NCBI GenBank assembly: GCA_012934845.2
Contig: WNNJ02002964.1
Span: 1-64,000, forward strand
DNA from: Pomphorhynchus laevis
Lineage: Eukaryota > Acanthocephala > Palaeacanthocephala > Echinorhynchida > Pomphorhynchidae
Length of the DNA: 64,000 bases
Direction: 5' to 3'
Shown here: positions 1 through 11,319 of the stretch, piece after piece
Position numbering within the stretch: the stretch's first letter is position 1
Layout: each line of letters begins with the position of its first letter
Notes under the pieces: generated by a model
Seen by the model: the letters and a program-made list of their open reading frames with translations, nothing else
The model's database searches: none
What the model was told of the DNA's origin: nothing
Position numbers and translations under genes: made by a program

Positions 1-150
1 TAAATTATAATATAATAAATTATATTAAATTATTATATTATAAATATATAATATTTATATAATTATATATTATATAATTAATACAATATACTATATTAAA
101 AATAGCTTATTATATTTATAATACATTTAAAAAATATATATTTATATATT
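1..150. repeat. AT-rich low-complexity DNA
   Basis: This stretch is almost only A and T, with runs of TATA and ATTA. No gene or element end can be seen in it. It leads directly into the first Penelope-like fragment. Confidence 0.6.
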
Positions 151-159
151 ATATATTAT

Positions 160-715
160 AATAACTACAACGCCTATCTAACAAAAATCAAACCATCAAA
201 TAAATATAAATATATTAATAAAATTGAATTAATATAGGCCTGAAATATTTTAATAAATCAAAATTATTTAAAAGTAGAGACATTTATATTTAGACAAGTA
301 AAATCCATGAAATATATGTTTCGATATATTGTCTATATATGTAATACATTGATTATATATGTGTATTTAACTCTAGCAATTTTTATTCAATAAGCGAACA
401 AATTTATCCGGAAAGCCTCATTCCTAATAAAACCAATATTAATGATAAAGAAAGTATATATCTTGACATTAACATTAAATTAACATTAATTAAACTACTT
501 TTAATTTATATCGTAAGGATGGCATATTTAAATTTACAAGAAACATATTTTCGCACGAGCACTCATGCATAGCATAAATATAAAATATAATATATTAAAT
601 AATGAAATTTTAAGAATTGCAACAATTTGTAACGATATTGACTTTCTTCAAAATCATTTAGATAATTTAATAGATGCATATTTTAAACTAGGTCACTATA
701 AACTCGGCTCGCTAG
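160..715 (+). mobile_element. Penelope-like element fragment, C-terminal part of reverse transcriptase
   Basis: The conceptual peptide at 565-700 contains the blocks [10 protein letters not shown] and FLQNHLDNLIDAYFKLGH. These match the C-terminal part of Penelope-like reverse transcriptases, where an arginine-rich I-x-RIA-x-IC block precedes an F-x6-L...GY block. The DNA upstream (from about 160) is colinear with the longer copy at 31,840-33,000, including the stretches for KPSNKYKY and the FRYI region. It is a fossil piece without the N-terminal RT blocks. Homology ends near 715 at a stretch that reads CTCGGCTCGCTAGTCTGC. Family assignment is by motif memory, not by a search. Confidence 0.7.
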
Positions 716-2877
716 TCTGCCTTGTCGATAGAATTTTAAATGTATCCAGATATATCAAGTTTATTTTAGTTTATCGACCTTTAAAATAAGAGTAGTATGA
801 AAATGTCCCGTGAAATATCCAAGCTTACCCATACCTGATCAGGAAAGTAAATTAACTAAACTGTGTCCATTAGTAATTAGTAATTTTCTGAAGTTGCTAA
901 CAGAGGTTAGCATAATATCGATAAAAAATTTCCTCTTTTCTTTGATCCAGCTCTAATAATTCTTTAAACTTTGTCAATTGAGAAGAGTAAAATAAAAATA
1001 TAAATATATGGTATCATATAATTTAAAGTATAATATATAATAATTTAGGTAACCAATGTGGGCACGATTGACGTACCAGATGCATTTTCATTGTCAAAAT
1101 TGAAAAAGAAAATTAGCCATGCTCGTTATTTTAGACATTATGGGCTACATTACTCCTTTTAATCAAATTCGATTGATCATATGGAAAGATAATGTGAAAA
1201 ATTCAAAGTAGATGATCTGTTTTATGAACTACTTACTCTCATATATTAAAGTCTTGCGAATGCTGTAATATGCTTCTGGCAACTGTAACCATAATGGACC
1301 GAAAGCCAAAATTAATAGCCAAAATTTGAAATACAGTTTCACGTTGTATTTACCATTAATTCCTTCTCTATACAATAAACTTTGATGGTGTGGTGAAATT
1401 GAGCACTATTTAATAAGGTTTTTATAGGAACGTAATGATGATACCGTAATTTTTTTATTTATTTCTACATCAAAAATAGGGAAGAAATAAGTAGCACACA
1501 TTCGATATTTTAATTTAAATTATACTGGTTCTGATGTGCTTATTAACTCTATTAAATATATGCATTATCTCATTTGAAGAAAGCAATTTCGAGCGGAATT
1601 GCGGAAACTCTCACCTTTAATCGAATTAAGAATACCGTTGACGGCAACATTTAAAGTATCACCAGCATTAACGCTAACCCAAAAAATGCCATACGGCAAT
1701 GCAGATTTTGTCATTTGGTCATTTTTCTTTCTTATTGATGTAGATCTGCAGTTAATGCTCAAGCAGGCTTGTTTGCTAAATTACAAAATCATCCGTGTAA
1801 TCTAATTACTTTGCAGGTAACGTACTGTGAACAATTGACTGCTCTGTAAATATGTTTACTAATACAGCTTTTATCTGAATTCAGTGAAGTGTCCCTTTTA
1901 CATCGTATATCTTTTGGTTCTCTGTCGTATATACTACAACTCCTAATGACACGATCCATTAAACCTTTCTTCTTAATTAGAAAAAATTAAAACAAGAAGA
2001 ATACTATAAATTTGTATCCATTATATCCGCTTATAAATAAATTATCTCCGATTCATATTGACATAACGTAATCTTCATTGGAATATAATATATGAATAGC
2101 TAGCTATTCCATAACGAATATTTAAATTTTATAAATTTCAAATTTAAATTTTAGTATTTATAATATTTCACCTCTAAAATTTTGATTATGCTTATCACAT
2201 ACATCCGTAACAATAATGAACAAAAGGTATAAAATCGATAGACAACCGATTAAGTAATTTATATTACAAGAAATTATATATATATTTAATTAACAACTGT
2301 TAATATTTTTATTATTTAATATTTTTATTAATTTATATTCTAAAAATTGTAAAAATGATAAAATACGCTTTTGCGTATACATATATTATATATGTATAAT
2401 ATATATCATATATATTATATATGTGTTATATAATATATATTATAATATATAATATTATATAGTATATATTAATATTATATATTTAATACGCTTTAAATTA
2501 AATTTTTACGAAAAATTTTAAAATCTTTAACCAAAACGAATTTCCCCCGAAAAAAATATAATTAACAATTCAAAATATTTCTATAATTTTGATATTTCAA
2601 AATATAATTTAATAAATCAACAAAAGAATATTAAGAGTAAATTTAAGTTTGCGAGTGGGTAATTTTAAGGACAGATATAATAAAATTTGTATTAATAAGT
2701 ATATATTTTATATTATAAGTGATTTATATTACAGTTGATAGTTTATTAATTTATATTAATATTAACAGTTGTTAATATTTTTATTTAATTTATTAAATAA
2801 AATTTAATAAATTATTTAATTTATTTTTATTTTTATTTATATTCTAAAAATTGTAAAACCGATAAAATACGCTTTTG

Positions 2878-2936
2878 CTATATTAGTTTACTAACTATAT
2901 TAGTTTACTATGCTATATTAGTTTACTATGCTATAT
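2878..2936. repeat. Short tandem repeat, about three units
   Basis: The unit CTATATTAGTTTACTA recurs three times, separated by AA or TG. Its function is unknown. Replication slippage is the simplest origin. Confidence 0.8.
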
Positions 2937-3376
2937 AAATAAAACAAAAAAGCGGAAATTAGGGAAGCATTCAACTTATGCATTTAAATAAATGTATATA
3001 AATACATAAAATTTATTCATTAATTTATTTACTTATACAATTTTTTTAAATAAACTGTTTACCAATGGCAATGTCAAATAGAACAATAATAATTTACAAA
3101 AATATTGCTGTCAACAAAACTATTTCTTAGTGAGCTGTGAAAGTGGTATTTTATTTATTTTTAGAATTTTTCAAACTTTTATGATTTTTATAAAAACCGC
3201 TTGTTGTAATTTAATTTAACATAATACATGTCAATGTATTTACAAAAGACTAAATTACCAAAGGCATTTTTAATCATGCTAGCCATTTTTATAGTATGGG
3301 CTGGTTAATTTAATAGGTTTAATTATTGCTACATCATCTTCCTCTAATTTCCATTTATTCCAACTGTGGATTTTAC

Positions 3377-3440
3377 ACTTCATATAACTGTAGTGTACAT
3401 GACTGTACTTCATATAACTGTAGTGATTGTAGTGTACAGT
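3377..3440. repeat. Local duplication of CTTCATATAACTGTAGTG
   Basis: The string CTTCATATAACTGTAGTG occurs twice about 30 bases apart, and TGTAGTGTACA recurs just after the second copy. No coding signal supports the small minus-strand open frame that crosses it. Confidence 0.6.
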
Positions 3441-3981
3441 GCTGCATCTAGGATTAAAGACTTCACACGAGGATAATTTATAAAGCCGGCCAAATGATGA
3501 CTTCATATAACATTATATGAATAACCAATGAATAATAAAATTAGTATTAGAAAAATAATTATTTTATATTGTAATATTCATTCAGTTAAAATATCTAATT
3601 TTTTGAAAATAAAATACATTGATTATAAATTTATAAATTAAAAATTTAAATTAAAAAGTTACATATCATTTAATATTTTATTAATAAGTTTTTGTTGTTT
3701 ACCCATATTAGCCGTTATATCTAAAATTCAAAATGTAAATTAAAATGGTTTCTTGTCACGCCGATTATGACGATATTCAAGACAAAGATGCAATTATTAT
3801 ATTTACTTGTCTTGAAATTTTTTAATCCACCCAAATAATTGCAAATCATTTTACTTTTGAAATAGCGTAGTAGAAGGATAAATCCCAGTGTAAAGCAGAG
3901 AACTTTATTATGCATGCTTATTATAAAAGGTTCATTAGCCTGCAGGAGCGTATACTAAGTTAGTAATTAATTATTCATTAA

Positions 3982-4137
3982 TAAGAAAATAATCGATAAC
4001 TCAAATATATTTACTTGAACAGATTTGACTATAAAAATTCAATAGTAATTTCATTTAAAAGATTTTAATTATAATAAAAATATAATATTTTTGCGATAAT
4101 AATGTAATATTAATGTAATATTATATAATAACATGTA
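3982..4137. repeat. 156-base direct repeat, left copy
   Basis: This sequence recurs at 4548-4703 with one difference that I can see (4130 A versus 4696 T). The two copies immediately flank a truncated LINE 3' end. The pair looks like an exceptionally long target-site duplication, or a local duplication that the LINE entered. Confidence 0.85.
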
Positions 4138-4547
4138 TATCATGTATATTATCCTACCATTTATTTTCGTGTTCAAATTCGTCTTCTTATCATTGTTTTT
4201 CGCCTTATAACTTCTCATACCCCTTCATTTCTCAACCTTCCTTTTCCCGACAACTCTCGTCCTGATTACTGTTCTTTGCGTTCCCATAATTCCCTTCTTT
4301 TACATGTCACAAACTACTGTACCTCTTTTGGCTTCCGCTCCTTCGTTGTGGCTACTCCTCTCTCTTGGAGTCATCTGTAATTCATATCCGCCAATCAACA
4401 TCAATGCCGTGCTTTAAACGCCAAATCCAATTACATTTCAACAATTAACTAATTAATCTGTGACTTTTGCTGTTATTTTTTTGTTACTGGTCATGTAAGC
4501 GTGCAGTTTGCACGCATTTGCCACTTTAATTATTCGTTAATAAATAT
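4138..4547 (+). mobile_element. P-family LINE, 5'-truncated 3' end
   Basis: The stretch matches the C-terminal tail and 3' end of the P-family LINE at 37,380-40,575. It shares the run from GTTCAAATTCGTCTTCTTATC onward, which encodes the RVQIRLL-type block after the reverse transcriptase. It ends with the family's terminal hairpin (4499-4515, GCGTGCA-gtt-TGCACGC) and a short A/T tail. Only about 410 bases remain, as expected from abortive target-primed reverse transcription. Confidence 0.8.
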
Positions 4548-4703
4548 TAAGAAAATAATCGATAACTCAAATATATTTACTTGAACAGATTTGACTATAA
4601 AAATTCAATAGTAATTTCATTTAAAAGATTTTAATTATAATAAAAATATAATATTTTTGCGATAATAATGTAATATTAATGTAATATTATATAATTACAT
4701 GTA
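4548..4703. repeat. 156-base direct repeat, right copy
   Basis: It is the partner of 3982-4137, offset by exactly 566 bases along its whole length. Near-identity of two AT-rich noncoding copies implies a recent event. Confidence 0.85.
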
Positions 4704-6482
4704 ACATTAATATAATATAAATGCAATATTGGTAAATGATGACTTGACAAGTAGTTACAGTGACTTAACATTTACGAACAGGCACAAGTTTTTATATTTA
4801 GCTTTATATTTTGACTCTTCTTGATATTTCTACTATAAAAAATATTTTAATAAACATTTTACATTATTAAATTATTAAATTATAATTATTAAATTATTAA
4901 ATTTTATAATTATTATTAAATTATATGCCATAATATGATTACATCATTACATAGCTAACTGGAAGATATTGTAAATAACAATTTTTTATCATAAAAATAT
5001 TTATATATATTTTAAAGTAAAGATAGTAGTAATTGGTAAACTCTATTAAGGACATCAATATGAACTTTGCAAATATATAAAAGCACTTACATTTCGTGTG
5101 AATGCAATTCACAAATGAATCAGTTCATATTTATATATTGCGCTTTTACGAGTTTTACTTCATTTTTGCTTGTAAAAAATGCGTATAAACTTTTATATTT
5201 TTATGACATATTTATGCTTAGACTTTGTGAATTATGTGACAATTTGACGGCTTTACGATTGGATGTTTGTGAACCAATGGAAAAATTGAAAGTTGTTGTT
5301 TTGTATTTGCTATGTAATTGTTCGTAGCATCTACTGTTCCTCACGTCTAAGTGTTAAAGTAAAAGGGTCTAACGATATACAAAGTTGATTTCAGAATGAT
5401 CTTACCGTTATATTACGTTATTTTTCTTAAATAATATCGCCTTAGGTGAGGATTAATTGTTTTACGAATTTCAAAAACTTTCGCTTTTATCGTCATTACG
5501 CGTTCAAAAAGTAGTGCGCATTCAAAAATGTGGACAGAATTTGTCGTAATTTTTAGTGTGACGAGTCAGAAAAAGGTAAATTTAATAACATGACGCATTG
5601 GATAACCTTTTTGAGAAACTAATACTATTTTTCGCACTTTCTTTTTAATGTCTTTAGTTGTGTTTTATTTCAATTTTTATTGTTTTAATTTGTATTTTAT
5701 TGTTTTAAAATAAAATACTTTAAATTGTTATTGTTGCACAAAACTGTAACAATTTCTATTTTCCTGGTGACGATGGCAGTTGCTATTGAAATATTGAATT
5801 CGTTTGGTCTTTGATTTTTCTTTGTTCCTATAAATTAACATTTAATATATTTCATATTTTTCGTGTTTAAGTCCGCTTGCATTCTACATTTTGTGTTAAA
5901 CAATATCCATAATTGTAATGTAACTCCATTTTAAATTGATCAATTTTATTATCTAATTGTTTTGATTTTTGTTTTTTCTTGTTAATGTTTTGTTTTGCTT
6001 TATTATGTGATGTTTTTACTGTTTGATCGCTTTCTTTTATCAATTTTGTAACAAGGAGCTATAAATACATGTTTATATTATTTTAATGTACAAAACTGTA
6101 ACAATTTCTTTTTTCCTGATTACGGAAGTTGCCATTGAAATATTGAATAATTCATTTATTCTTTGATTTTCCTTTGTTCCTATAAATAAACATATTTTAT
6201 TGTTTATGAGCTTTATTTTCACTATTAATCTAGTTTGCTAGACACAATTAGCAACAGACAGATCTAAATCGCGAAACTTTAAAGATCAACGAATTCTATC
6301 AATTGAAACATTAATTTTTAAAAAAATATTTCTATTTTACTAATGAACTTATTTTCTTTCTGCTTCTGTTTGTTTTCAATTACGTTAATGCAAATATCAT
6401 TATTTGGGAATTTAATTATTTTCATTTTGGTTTGCCTTTCGATTTTAAAAATTTTGCATTTTAAATATAAAATTTTGCATTT

Positions 6483-6588
6483 CAAACAAATCGTTTGTTT
6501 CTATTTTCATTTCATTAGCGTCCCTTCCGATAATAGGTAAAAATTTTAAAAAAATATTTTTTATATTTTAAAAATTATGATTATTGAT
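6483..6588. repeat. About 106-base dispersed duplication, copy 1
   Basis: It matches 7124-7229 with a constant offset of 641. Both copies contain CGTCCCTTCCGATAATAG followed by GTAA, and both are preceded by TTTTCATTTCATTAG. Each copy therefore looks like a tiny exon with splice sites, though this may be chance. It is listed as a repeat because no protein family is recognisable. Confidence 0.7.
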
Positions 6589-7123
6589 AATGTCCAGTTT
6601 CAAACGACCAGCAATTAAATTTAAAAATATGTACTTATATTCAAATTAGATGCAATCGAATTTAATTCGCAAAATGATGCTACAATATATATTCACAACA
6701 ATGCTAATCTCTTTAATTTCAATTTGCTCGTCGTCATTTAAAATAGTATAATTCGATGAACATCGTGCATCGAATAGTCGAATTTGGATGTGAGATAAGG
6801 TCAAATCTAATTGTTCTCACAGGCAAAATGTGTGATGACTTAAAATGTTAAGAGTACTTTGGTTTATTTACATTAAAGATGAACATTTATTGTTTATCTT
6901 CGATATTTATACACATATTTACATTTAATATAAATTTAAAAACAAGCTTTTTGAACTTTATAACTTGCTAATATTACTAATCTTAAAAGATAATGAAAAA
7001 TTTCAGTAATACTTTAAAAATTAAATTTAAATTTGAACTATTAATAATGGATCGATTTAATTTTTTTAATTTTATTACTTTGATTGATTTAATTTTATAT
7101 TGCCAAGTATCTCCATTTTCAAA

Positions 7124-7229
7124 CAAACAAATCGTTTGTTTCTATTTTCATTTCATTAGCGTCCCTTCCGATAATAGGTAACAATTTTAAAAAAATATTT
7201 TTTATATTTTAAAAATTATGATTATTAAT
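7124..7229. repeat. About 106-base dispersed duplication, copy 2
   Basis: It is the partner of 6483-6588, nearly identical, including the run of T-rich sequence after the GTAA. Confidence 0.7.
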
Positions 7230-7439
7230 TCAATAATTGTAATATTTAGTACGGCTTGGTAAACACGAACATTTTTGTGTGACGATTTACATATTTTTTA
7301 TTTACACATTAAAATGATTTTTAAGACTAATACATTTTTGATACATTTTTAAAATATTCAAATATAATATTTAAAATCAATATTTAAAAATCAATATATC
7401 AGTAGTTGAAGAACACTTCAAAAAATATTGTAGGGTAAT

Positions 7440-8100
7440 CGAAATTAATACTGGTATAAATCACTATTTCAGTATTAATTCTACAAAAGAATTTTTAGAA
7501 GACACAAAAGAAATAAATTTTCAGAATATAAATACGTACGATTTTAGTACGCTTTATACAAATATAGATTTAGTAGATATTAAAGAAGCGTTAGAAAAAT
7601 TAATTAATCTTATAGTCGGAAAAAATATACATATATATGTTATTATAATTATAACGCCTATCTTACAAAAATTAAGCCATCATGTAAATATATGAATAAA
7701 ATTGAATTATTGGAAACCTGAATTAATAAATCAAAATTCTTCAAATGTAGGGACATCTATATTTAGACAAAAAAGGTCTTTCAATGGAAGGTAATATTAT
7801 CTTAATTATAGCTTACTAATTTTTAAGCTTTATCGAATATGAATTTGTTCATATTTATTTTAAAAAATAAATTTTAGATTTATTTTAAAAAATAAATCTA
7901 AATTATAAATTCATGAAAATGACGTTTATTTTATATTTAAATTTTCTATTTTAACTTGATTTAAATTATAGAAAATCTTAAAACAATTATTTATTTTATT
8001 ATTTAATTATGAAATTTTGATTTAGCATTATTATGTTTTGTTTATTTTATAATTATATTAAATACGTAAACTAAGTTAGCTGATTTGATTATTTATTTAA
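7440..8100 (+). mobile_element. Penelope-like element fragment, RT fingers joined to end-module
   Basis: The conceptual reading from about 7470 gives INSTKEFL, then YDFSTLYTNIDL and [12 protein letters not shown]. This is the Penelope-like RT block around DFSTLYT. At about 7905 the RT sequence passes directly into the noncoding end-module (AAATTATAAATTCATGAAAATGAC...). The same junction occurs, inverted, at 27,335-27,540, so both derive from one internally deleted ancestor. It is a fossil fragment. Confidence 0.75.
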
Positions 8101-8929
8101 ATTTAAATTTAAATTTTGTTTCAATTAAATTATTTAAACGCGCCAAATGGAATAAAAATCTTTTAGGAAATGTGTATACCACAATTTAGTAATTACGACG
8201 AATTATAACAAGAGGGCTCAAATCTATATTTTCAAAACATAATTTCATTCAGTGGTTTGCCATTCACGTATATCAATTTATTAAAAGCAATATTTAACAT
8301 AATTTATTTTTATTATTTGATTTAAATTAATATTACATCATTTATTTTAATAAATTAACTAATTTATTTATCAAATATTTTAATCTGATATGATCAAGAT
8401 ACTGATATGAACACTGGAGATTCTTCTAGTTGTAATTTTCTATATTCAAGCTAATAATTAAAACAAAAAACTTTCATAATCATGAAATTGTAAGTGATTC
8501 CTGTCTATTGCTGTGAGGAAAAATTAATTTTGGTTAAATAATCATTCAACTGTGAATTCAATTACAAGAGTTTTTGTCCTAATAAAGTTGAATAAATTAA
8601 AAATGTAAGTCGTAACAATCGGTGTAATCCAAAGTTTAAGCAATAAATTGTATGTTTGTGATCTAGTCCCGGTTCAAACCAAGAAAACAGATTCTAAAAT
8701 GAATTCCCACAATTAGTTCATTCACACTTTGAGGTCACACTTTAAGGTTTAATCACGCATAAGGTCATGATGTGGTCTAGAAAAACGAAAATATCTTTAT
8801 TGTTTTATGAACTACACGATGTTGCGATACCGTGACATAAAGGCATTATTATCCCTTATTTGTATATTGTAATTTTAATAACTAAAATTGCAATAAACGT
8901 TTTAAAATAACTGAAATATGTAAAATATA

Positions 8930-10550
8930 ATTTATATTGAGGAATAAAAGCCGAAAATTGATAACACAGCAGTTCCTCCTGATGACCTCTAATCCAAATT
9001 CTGATACATCATTTATTAGTTATTAGTCAATTCATAAAAATTGATTTTTATTTTAAATTTGAATAATAAATTTTATCGTTACATAAATATAAATTGTATA
9101 AAATGTTATATTATTATAACATTAGTCATATTATATATGACTTCTAATCATCGATGACCTCTAGTCATCTGATGACCTCTAATCCCCTTATACATCGTAT
9201 ATTATTTAATCGTCAATTCATAACAAAGACTTTTGCTTTAAATTTCAATTTCAAATTTTAACTTGATATAAATATAAAATGTATAAAATCGTATATAATT
9301 ATTTATTATTTATCTTTATTTTTAATTTATGTATAGTATAAAATACGTAGGCTCAACTATCTGATCTAATTTGTTCTACTGAGAAGTTATTATTGATCTG
9401 TGGACTTTGTTTCCCGGTAATGAAACTTATGTCAAAAATAATGAAATTATGTGTTATTGATACGGCTATTTTTCTGCTAATTTCCTAGAAAGTTTAATGG
9501 ATTTTTTCTTTTTATTATAATGGAGAATTATATATCAACAAAATTAATTAACAAAAAATATTAATTTTTGATATTAATATTATTTTTATAATATTAATTA
9601 GTTTATTTTTTTTAATGTAGAATTATACATCAACAAAATATTATTAACATATTTTATTTACAATATACAAATCGAAAAAATATTATTAAAAATATATTTA
9701 AACTATTAAGCGAAAACAAAATGATAGATAATAATAAATATGTTTTGTATTAAAATAAGGTATGCTTAATAATCAAATTTCATCAAAGCAAATAGGTCAT
9801 CAGCATGCATTTCGCCCCACTGCTATGTTAGGTAGAGGGGTAAGACCTCAACATGATGACTTAACAGTTCTTCATGCTGACCTCTAATACTTATTATGAT
9901 ACGAAATCGGTTATTTAGTAGTCAATTCATAAAAATGACTTTTATTTTATATTTCAATTAAAAATTTTATCTTTGTATCAATCAACACAATAATATTTTA
10001 ATTAAATTTAAGTATTAAGTAAGAAATTTTATGGATAATAAACAATATGTTTTGTATTAGAATAAAATACTCGATAATCAAATTTAATGATAGGAAATAC
10101 GTCATTAGCATGTATTTGGTCCCTTTGCTTTGTTGGATCGATAAATAGGGACCGAAACCTGATACCATAGCAGTTCACCTGATTACCTCTAATCCTTATT
10201 CTGATACATTGTCTGTTATTTATTAGTTAATTCCAAAATGTTCTTTTGACGATTTGTTCTACTGACAAGTTATTATTGACCTGTGGTCTTTGTTGTCCGG
10301 TATTATAACGTCTGTCTAAAATACTAAAACTATGTATTCTCGATACAACTACTTTTCTGCTAATTATCTAGCACGTTTTATGGATTTTTACTTTTTCTTA
10401 AAATCTAAAATTATAAATCAATAAATTATAAAAAATATGCTTTGTAAAAGGATAAGGTACACAATATAATCAAATTTCAACATAGGAAATACGTTATTAG
10501 CATGTGTTTTGTTTGCCCCGATGTTATGTTGGGTCGTATTTTATATATTA
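8930..10550 (+). repeat. Array of Penelope-like element end-modules
   Basis: At least four partial copies of one noncoding module follow each other in the plus orientation, near 8939-9080, 9140-9260, 9770-9990 and 10,060-10,250. The start of another lies at 10,455-10,545. Shared landmarks are AATCAAATTT, GGAAATACGTCATTAGCATGT, TATGTTGG, CGAAACCTGAT, GCAGTTC, CTGATGACCTCTAATC and AGTCAATTCATAAAAATGAC. The longest PLE copy (31.8-33.0 kb) carries the same module after its RT, which ties it to the 3' end of the element. Tandem partial copies are typical of PLEs. Confidence 0.75.
10148..10153 (+). other. Paired arm GGGACC of the end-module inverted repeat
   Basis: GGGACC pairs exactly with GGTCCC at 10,118-10,123. 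The copy on the minus strand at 28,440-28,500 has GGGGCC in the same place. The exact pairing of the changed arms here suggests a compensated change. Confidence 0.5.
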
Positions 10551-11319
10551 TTTACTGATAATACTGATAATAATACAGATATGATATAGCAATATTTAAG
10601 ATTAATACTTACTAGCCCAGCATATCAATTGTGTATTTAAGGAAAATGTTTTTAACTTTTGACGGAATTTGTGTTTATCTAAAACTTTATATCCACTACA
10701 TAAATCACATTATTCATGTCTTAAAATATTCTAGCTGAGGCGTAGGAGAAGACTGTCTTTGAGCTAGAAAAAGACAAAGCATTCAGCACTTAAAGTATTT
10801 TTTTGTTTTAAAGTGAAAACTTTTAAGTGCTACTAGATGCTTTATTTAACAATATTACTTTTAGGACTGTTATAAATCGATTACAGCTTCTTCATGTCTT
10901 CTAAATTCAACAAAAATATAATTAGATGTGAAAAGTTAATGCTCTCATAAATATCTTATGGCTACTAACATTACAAGTTAATTATTACAGCTGAAATGAA
11001 AAGAAATTAATGTAAACCCTTTAACTTTTCGTTATTTTCAAGGAAAAATTCCGGGTGAATAAAGTCTTCGCAAAATCTTTGTTATGAATAGAAACCTCTA
11101 CATGCTTTATTCAACAAATCTATAAGTAAAGAGTTTGTTAATTACACAAAACAGTATATTATCATCCCATTATCACTATTCATAATTTAAACATCAGCAG
11201 GGCTTCTGATAACGCGACATCTGGAGAACGTTTTAACATGAACTTGAATGTCGTCTACTTTGGAATCCGATATATAACATTGTATGCTTGAGATTTTCCC
11301 TTACTATTATCTAGCCGTG
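10551..11319. other. Gene-free interval
   Basis: No supported gene. An imperfect inverted repeat spans about 10,775-10,845 (AGCACTTAAAGT against ACTTTTAAGTGCT). The phrase ATGCTTTATTTAACAA near 10,840 recurs as ATGCTTTATTCAACAA near 11,105. Confidence 0.45.

Larger units (their letters stand above)
716..3981. other. Gene-free AT-rich interval
   Basis: I see no supported gene. Short open frames here have no recognisable motif or coding bias. The interval holds a TA-rich block (about 2280-2480), a partial duplication (about 2330-2375 resembles 2838-2880, both reading ATTCTAAAAATTGTAAAA then AAATACGCTTTTGC), a short tandem repeat at 2878-2936, and a small local duplication at 3377-3440. Confidence 0.5.
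4704..7439. other. Gene-free AT-rich interval with two duplicated segments
   Basis: No supported gene. A segment at about 5742-5840 is repeated at about 6092-6190 (shared AACTGTAACAATTTCT and TTGTTCCTATAAAT), and 6483-6588 is repeated at 7124-7229. The frame at 5067-5327 opens for 86 codons, but its composition is that of AT-rich random sequence. Confidence 0.5.

Noticed and set aside
8939-8990. Hammerhead ribozyme in the PLE end-module
   Set aside because: CTGATGA and CGAAA are present, but GAAA comes first and only about 22 bases separate them, too few for the two hairpins a permuted hammerhead needs.
1-11300. CRISPR array or bacterial genes
   Set aside because: Repeats are not regularly spaced with unique spacers, and the gene structure is eukaryotic with introns.
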